A stretch of 64,000 bases of DNA from Saccharomyces paradoxus (lineage: Eukaryota > Ascomycota > Saccharomycetes > Saccharomycetales > Saccharomycetaceae): the NCBI RefSeq assembly GCF_002079055.1, contig NC_047497.1, forward strand, positions 1-64,000. Reading direction: 5' to 3'. Shown here piece after piece: positions 59,968 to 64,000 of the stretch. Each line of letters opens with the position of its first letter. Within the stretch, counting starts at the first letter, position 1. The notes below the pieces were generated by a model. The model was given only the letters and a program-made list of their open reading frames with translations. It was not told where the DNA came from and searched no databases. The translations under genes were made by a program, and so were the position numbers.

Positions 59968-61872
59968 ATGGAACTCAACGACCCTTCGATTATATCAACC
60001 ACCCAGTTTTCAGGTGAATTGTCGGACAGCGATGCCGCAGCCGCTACTCACAAATCGCAACAAGCCATCTCGAATCTATTTCAAAAATTAGCTAAAAAAG
60101 ATAGAGAAGAGAAGCCAATCGGTAGCGTAGAATCTTCAACTGATAGCTCTAACATTTCTATTGCTACAAGCACCAACAATAAAGAAAGTAATAGGAAAAA
60201 AAATAAGAAAACGACCATGCTGAATTTCAGCAGTTTGACGGATCCTATAACGAACTACAAACCAATGGAGCTGCAATACAAGACATATGCATACTCTATG
60301 AACGAACTTTACCACTTGAAGCCATCTTTGGCTAGCCCTTCGTATGAAGAAGACCCACTCATTTCGGAACTTGTGAAGAGTCTGCCTAAGAGAAAGTTTT
60401 GGCGGTTGCGCATGGGGCCTCCAGATCAAAAGCATGCTAATAACCATCATTTTAATGGAAGCAACGGTGGAGGTAGTTGGAAGGCTGGTTACAAAAACGG
60501 CAAAAGTGATGAGAGGAGAATGAGTAGGACCAAAAACATGCAGGGGGGCAAACGAAGATCCCAGCAAGATGATGAAGACAAAAAGATTGACCAAGAAATG
60601 CTGGAAATGGACAAGAATCTTCAATTGGGAGGTGATGTTGGTCATTCAATTGCAGATTTTGAAGATTGGAAGGCAAAGATGAAAGAATTAGAATTGAAAA
60701 AAGTTTCAAAATCTAAAGGGATCAGTAACTCTGCCGCGGTTGCCCCCAGAGAAGGCGCTGCTCATGAAACACCCATTGATTTAAGACCGGCTATGCCAAA
60801 GGGTTCTAGTTCTATAACGGATTTTTTGAATTTAAAGAGGCAAGACAAGAAGGAAGAACCTTTACAACAAACAACTGGCATTCCTATTGGACAGCCAAAC
60901 CTATCGAAAGCCAGTATAGAACAAGTGAACGATTTAGAAACTAATTCAGATTTAGGTAAAAGTTCATCATCTCGGTTTTCATCATTTTTCAATAAATCTG
61001 CCACTTCATTGCCCTCATTAGATACTAATAATCAAGCGCCATCACCAAACGTGTCTGTAGTAAACAACGATGGTAACGGCACACCACATCAAAGCGGTTC
61101 AAGATTGATGTCATTTTTCAAAGAATCTAGATCGAGTACTCCAAACGCAGAATCGCAACTGTCATCAACCTCAGAAAAAGATACTGGAAAGATGCATACT
61201 CTTCCGCAATTCCAGCAGCAACCGCAGCAAATGCAACCAATGGTATTCCCTCAGCATCCTCCTAATAATAACGCGTTTTTCAATGGGCTATTAAATAAAG
61301 GTAAAAGTGAAACTAGCACTCCTCCTCCTCCCCCAGGGCTAATCCCTCATCAAGGTCCACAATTTCCTATGATGGGCGTACCACCAAATTTCCCACAGCA
61401 CATGATGCCACCACCACCAGGTCTCGTTCAATTCCAAAAAGATTCTAAAGATGTAAATAAGAAGGTTGACAAGCAACCAAGGCAGAATAAAAACGCGAAC
61501 GGATCCAGGAATAGTAAGGGAAAACAAGCGGCAACAGTGACATCAGACTTGCCTCAACAGCAATACATGCCACCACCCCCACCTCCAGGTTTTTTTCCCA
61601 TGCATCCTAATTTTCCTAACGGTCCAATGCCACCATTACCGCAGGGTTTCCCCATGCCACCAAATGGTATGTTGCCGGTAGCAGGTCAGCAACCACAGCC
61701 ACCTTATCCGAATATGATGCTACAGGGAAATTTCCCTCCTAACTTCCAGCAGGGCTTTAGTAGCAACTCCCGTATGCCAATTCCACCTATCATTAACGGT
61801 AATGGCAAAAATATTACAAATCAGTTACCACCAGGATTGAACTCTAAGAAGAATATAAAAAGAAACGCCTAA
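59968..61872 (+). CDS. EAP1: eIF4E-binding translation regulator
   Basis: A 634-residue largely disordered protein that binds eIF4E (Cdc33) in competition with eIF4G, promotes decapping of some mRNAs with Smy2 and Scp160, and acts below TOR. The eIF4E-binding motif YxxxxL-phi is at 109-115 (YSMNELY), with Tyr109 and Leu114 as in S. cerevisiae. Basic and Gly-rich segments follow, then the repeated SSRFSSFFNKS and SRLMSFFKES blocks, and a Pro/Gln/Met-rich C-terminal third with several PPPPPG runs that fits GYF-domain binding. It is two residues longer than the S. cerevisiae protein, a difference typical of such low-complexity tracts. Convergent with TOR2. Confidence 0.95.
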   Translation: MELNDPSIISTTQFSGELSDSDAAAATHKSQQAISNLFQKLAKKDREEKPIGSVESSTDSSNISIATSTNNKESNRKKNKKTTMLNFSSLTDPITNYKPMELQYKTYAYSMNELYHLKPSLASPSYEEDPLISELVKSLPKRKFWRLRMGPPDQKHANNHHFNGSNGGGSWKAGYKNGKSDERRMSRTKNMQGGKRRSQQDDEDKKIDQEMLEMDKNLQLGGDVGHSIADFEDWKAKMKELELKKVSKSKGISNSAAVAPREGAAHETPIDLRPAMPKGSSSITDFLNLKRQDKKEEPLQQTTGIPIGQPNLSKASIEQVNDLETNSDLGKSSSSRFSSFFNKSATSLPSLDTNNQAPSPNVSVVNNDGNGTPHQSGSRLMSFFKESRSSTPNAESQLSSTSEKDTGKMHTLPQFQQQPQQMQPMVFPQHPPNNNAFFNGLLNKGKSETSTPPPPPGLIPHQGPQFPMMGVPPNFPQHMMPPPPGLVQFQKDSKDVNKKVDKQPRQNKNANGSRNSKGKQAATVTSDLPQQQYMPPPPPPGFFPMHPNFPNGPMPPLPQGFPMPPNGMLPVAGQQPQPPYPNMMLQGNFPPNFQQGFSSNSRMPIPPIINGNGKNITNQLPPGLNSKKNIKRNA

Positions 61873-62186
61873 CGAGCGAGTGCTTGACAGGAAACGACAA
61901 AAAAATAGTGAATACACTATCGAAAGCATGTTCTTCTTTTTTTATTATCAAACCATTATTGTCTAGAGTTTGTATATAACATGTATCCTATATTATCTTA
62001 TCCTATCATCATCACATAACTTGTTATCTACCCATATATTTGAGTTTCACTTTTGTTATTAGTTGAGGTAACTATTTTCAACTTTGGTAAAACCGAACTC
62101 GGAACTAAACATAAATGAATGAAATGAATTTTTATACAAAGCTTTTACAGACTGTATACATATAAATGATATTCAATACATCAAAA
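61873..62186. other. Convergent EAP1-TOR2 3' interval
   Basis: About 310 bp of AT-rich 3' sequence with TATATA-type efficiency elements near 61,972 and 62,156. No gene. Confidence 0.5.
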
Positions 62187-64000
62187 CTACCAGAATGGAC
62201 ACCAACCAATATAGTGTTGACATAGGTTTTCCACGGAGGTGGCTTGCTGAATTAATTTGTCCACTTGTTCCGGAACGTCCAAATCGTTAAACTTTCTTAT
62301 ATCGTTTCCTGTTAATTTGTCAGTGATACGCCTCAAAACCAACATAGCCCTTGCATTCCTAATAGCATTTTTGTGCTCGTTTTCCACCTTTTGAACTTCT
62401 TCTTCGGTAATGGTGCCATTACTCAATAGCTCATTGGCATTCATCACAGGCAGTTGAATACCTGTCTCTTCTTCAATTTTCTTTGTCGGTAAGTCAAAAC
62501 CCCAATTAATCAAAGGATCGAAAGCAAAAGCTTCAAGAATTGCCATTAATGAATCTTTGTTATCCCTAAGCACCTTCATAACATTCTCGCATGTAATACG
62601 GAAGCTACCTTCAATGCCACTCACTTCCATCGCATATGTTAACATTCTAGTTAATCTAAAAGGTACTTTTTCGGGGAATTTTTCTCTTAATATAGCAGCC
62701 TCAAAACAATCTCCAAAATCAATATGGATAACTTTTCCAGTGATTCTATCTAACATTAAATTACTAGGGTGACGATCACCTAACCCCAATATATAACCAG
62801 TCATGGACATGACAGCTAACGATCTCGTGTAAGTGGTTCTACGCTCCAACCATGTTTCCGATGACCTACTCTTCAACCACAACACCTTATAGAGGTCTTG
62901 TCCCTCCGTGTTATTCAGTGCGTATGTGAAGACTTCTACCTTCTGTAGCAAGGTTAAATTGTCATAATCAGGTGCCATTTGTAGCATGACCCAATGCTCA
63001 ATGTTTAATGGAATTTTTTTGGCTTCTCTATGCTCTCTGATTAACACATGGAATGTGTCACTATTTGGCACCCAACCCAGTAACCCAGACTTAGGGGATA
63101 GTGGGATCGCAGGATATTGTTGGATGTCTAGATGCCTTCTAAAGCACTCGGCATCATTTTGTAACAGCGTGTTAACTAAACCGAATAATTGCATGACCAA
63201 GCTATCCTGTCTAATGTCCTCATGCCCTTTCAACAGGTACTTATAATCTTTACCATCACTACCTTTGATACAAAATTTTCTTGGCCTTTGTTTAGATGAG
63301 ATTACTGAAAATACAGGCTCAAACTTCGATATTTTAACGATTGGTTTCCCACCACTTGCACGGGTCCCGGGGACAGCCAATTCCAAATCATGCGCAGATA
63401 ATAGTTTTGGTGAAACATGTTGTAGTTCCAAAGTTTGTAATTGTGGCAACTGTTTACCAATCTTCCTGAAAACATTATAGTAAATATCCCACGCCTGGTT
63501 TAAATTACTAACATCTTTAGATTTCTTATAATTCATCAGCCATTCATAAGCGTCATCTAAGTCCCTACCAAAAGAATTTTGAAACGATATTTCTCTTAAA
63601 GTTTCCGGCCCTCTCTTCAGCTTTTCATACAGAGGCTCTAGAGCGGCAAACATCTTTTCGGTATTATGTTCTCCAAAAAACTGCCTACTGGCATCATCCA
63701 GGCCTTCATACCATTGCTCATGCCAAAGCACTGCCATACGAATCAATTCGTGGCTGACAAGTTCCGCCTGGTCGACCAAAACTGGACTATGTATTCTCAT
63801 CTTTTCAATGATAGACAAAGCTGCTTTTTGTCTAGATAAAGATTCGGATTTAATTGCAACCATTAATGGATACACCAATGCCTGCGGATGAGCCTTACCT
63901 AGATCAGATAATAAGGAGAGCAACGATCTACTAACAATTTGGTTAGGTTGATGAATTCTAGAAATTAACTGCGGCAGCACTTCCAACCATGTGCCAATTT
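62187..64000 (-). CDS. TOR2: TOR2 kinase, C-terminal part (runs off window)
   Basis: The final roughly 604 codons of a phosphatidylinositol-kinase-related Ser/Thr kinase, the catalytic subunit of TORC2 and an alternative one in TORC1. The frame continues past base 64,000, so the 5' part is missing. Visible are the end of the FAT domain, then the FRB domain starting around [16 protein letters not shown]. Its serine there is the known rapamycin-resistance site (Ser1975 in S. cerevisiae). Next comes the kinase domain with [20 protein letters not shown], the catalytic loop [12 protein letters not shown] and the metal-binding HIDFGD, and last the FATC tail ending in [11 protein letters not shown]2 rather than TOR1 is called from position beside EAP1 and from remembered sequence. 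Confidence 0.96.
   Translation of the reverse strand, partial: IGTWLEVLPQLISRIHQPNQIVSRSLLSLLSDLGKAHPQALVYPLMVAIKSESLSRQKAALSIIEKMRIHSPVLVDQAELVSHELIRMAVLWHEQWYEGLDDASRQFFGEHNTEKMFAALEPLYEKLKRGPETLREISFQNSFGRDLDDAYEWLMNYKKSKDVSNLNQAWDIYYNVFRKIGKQLPQLQTLELQHVSPKLLSAHDLELAVPGTRASGGKPIVKISKFEPVFSVISSKQRPRKFCIKGSDGKDYKYLLKGHEDIRQDSLVMQLFGLVNTLLQNDAECFRRHLDIQQYPAIPLSPKSGLLGWVPNSDTFHVLIREHREAKKIPLNIEHWVMLQMAPDYDNLTLLQKVEVFTYALNNTEGQDLYKVLWLKSRSSETWLERRTTYTRSLAVMSMTGYILGLGDRHPSNLMLDRITGKVIHIDFGDCFEAAILREKFPEKVPFRLTRMLTYAMEVSGIEGSFRITCENVMKVLRDNKDSLMAILEAFAFDPLINWGFDLPTKKIEEETGIQLPVMNANELLSNGTITEEEVQKVENEHKNAIRNARAMLVLRRITDKLTGNDIRKFNDLDVPEQVDKLIQQATSVENLCQHYIGWCPFW

Overview
This window is a left chromosome end from a budding yeast of the Saccharomyces sensu stricto group. 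It opens with telomeric C1-3A repeats and a subtelomeric X element. From about 7 kb inward it carries, in order and orientation, the left-arm gene set of S. cerevisiae chromosome XI: PAU16, YKL222C, MCH2, FRE2, COS9, SRY1, JEN1, URA1, OXP1, YRA2, DOA1, SAC1, TRP3, snR64, UBA1, STE6, tRNA-Thr(CGU), CBT1, EMC3, PBA2/ADD66, LOS1, EAP1 and the 3' part of TOR2. Compared with the S. cerevisiae proteins as I remember them, most products carry scattered conservative substitutions and one-residue length changes (URA1 a handful, SAC1 and UBA1 clearly more). That fits a sibling species, most likely S. paradoxus, better than an ordinary S. cerevisiae strain. This is inference; an alignment would settle it.

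Region 1 (1-8,000) is the subtelomere: telomere tract, X element with Tbf1-type repeats and an ARS consensus match, an intact IMD2-type IMP dehydrogenase transcribed toward the telomere, a DUP240-family gene broken by one extra base, a short open frame that has lost its ATG, and a PAU cassette. As I recall, S. cerevisiae carries PAU16 at this end without IMD or DUP240 genes and has IMD2 at VIII-R, so this end looks like a mosaic built by subtelomeric exchange.

Region 2 (8,000-23,450) is gene-poor and in turnover: a zinc-cluster regulator divergent from the MCH2 permease, the FRE2 ferric reductase with Aft1-type sites, and a COS9 ortholog broken by a short deletion. Two intergenic stretches hold minus-strand fragments that look like decayed coding sequence.

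Region 3 (23,450-64,000) is compact core genome. SRY1 and JEN1 are separated by a 4-kb interval with a solo Ty delta LTR flanked by a perfect 5-bp target duplication. Beyond that come pyrimidine synthesis (URA1 with its Ppr1 site), glutathione salvage (OXP1), mRNA export (YRA2), ubiquitin handling (DOA1, UBA1 with a PACE element), phosphoinositide turnover (SAC1), tryptophan synthesis (TRP3 with Gcn4 sites), a-factor export (STE6 with an alpha2-Mcm1 operator), proteasome assembly (PBA2), tRNA export (LOS1), translation control (EAP1) and TOR2.

I found no Y' element, CRISPR or centromere and no wholly new system. The points most worth checking are the relocated drug-resistant-type IMD gene, the fresh-looking pseudogenes (DUP240, COS9), the coding-like debris at 18.9-20.2 kb and 8.05-8.35 kb, and the possible N-terminal extension of EMC3.
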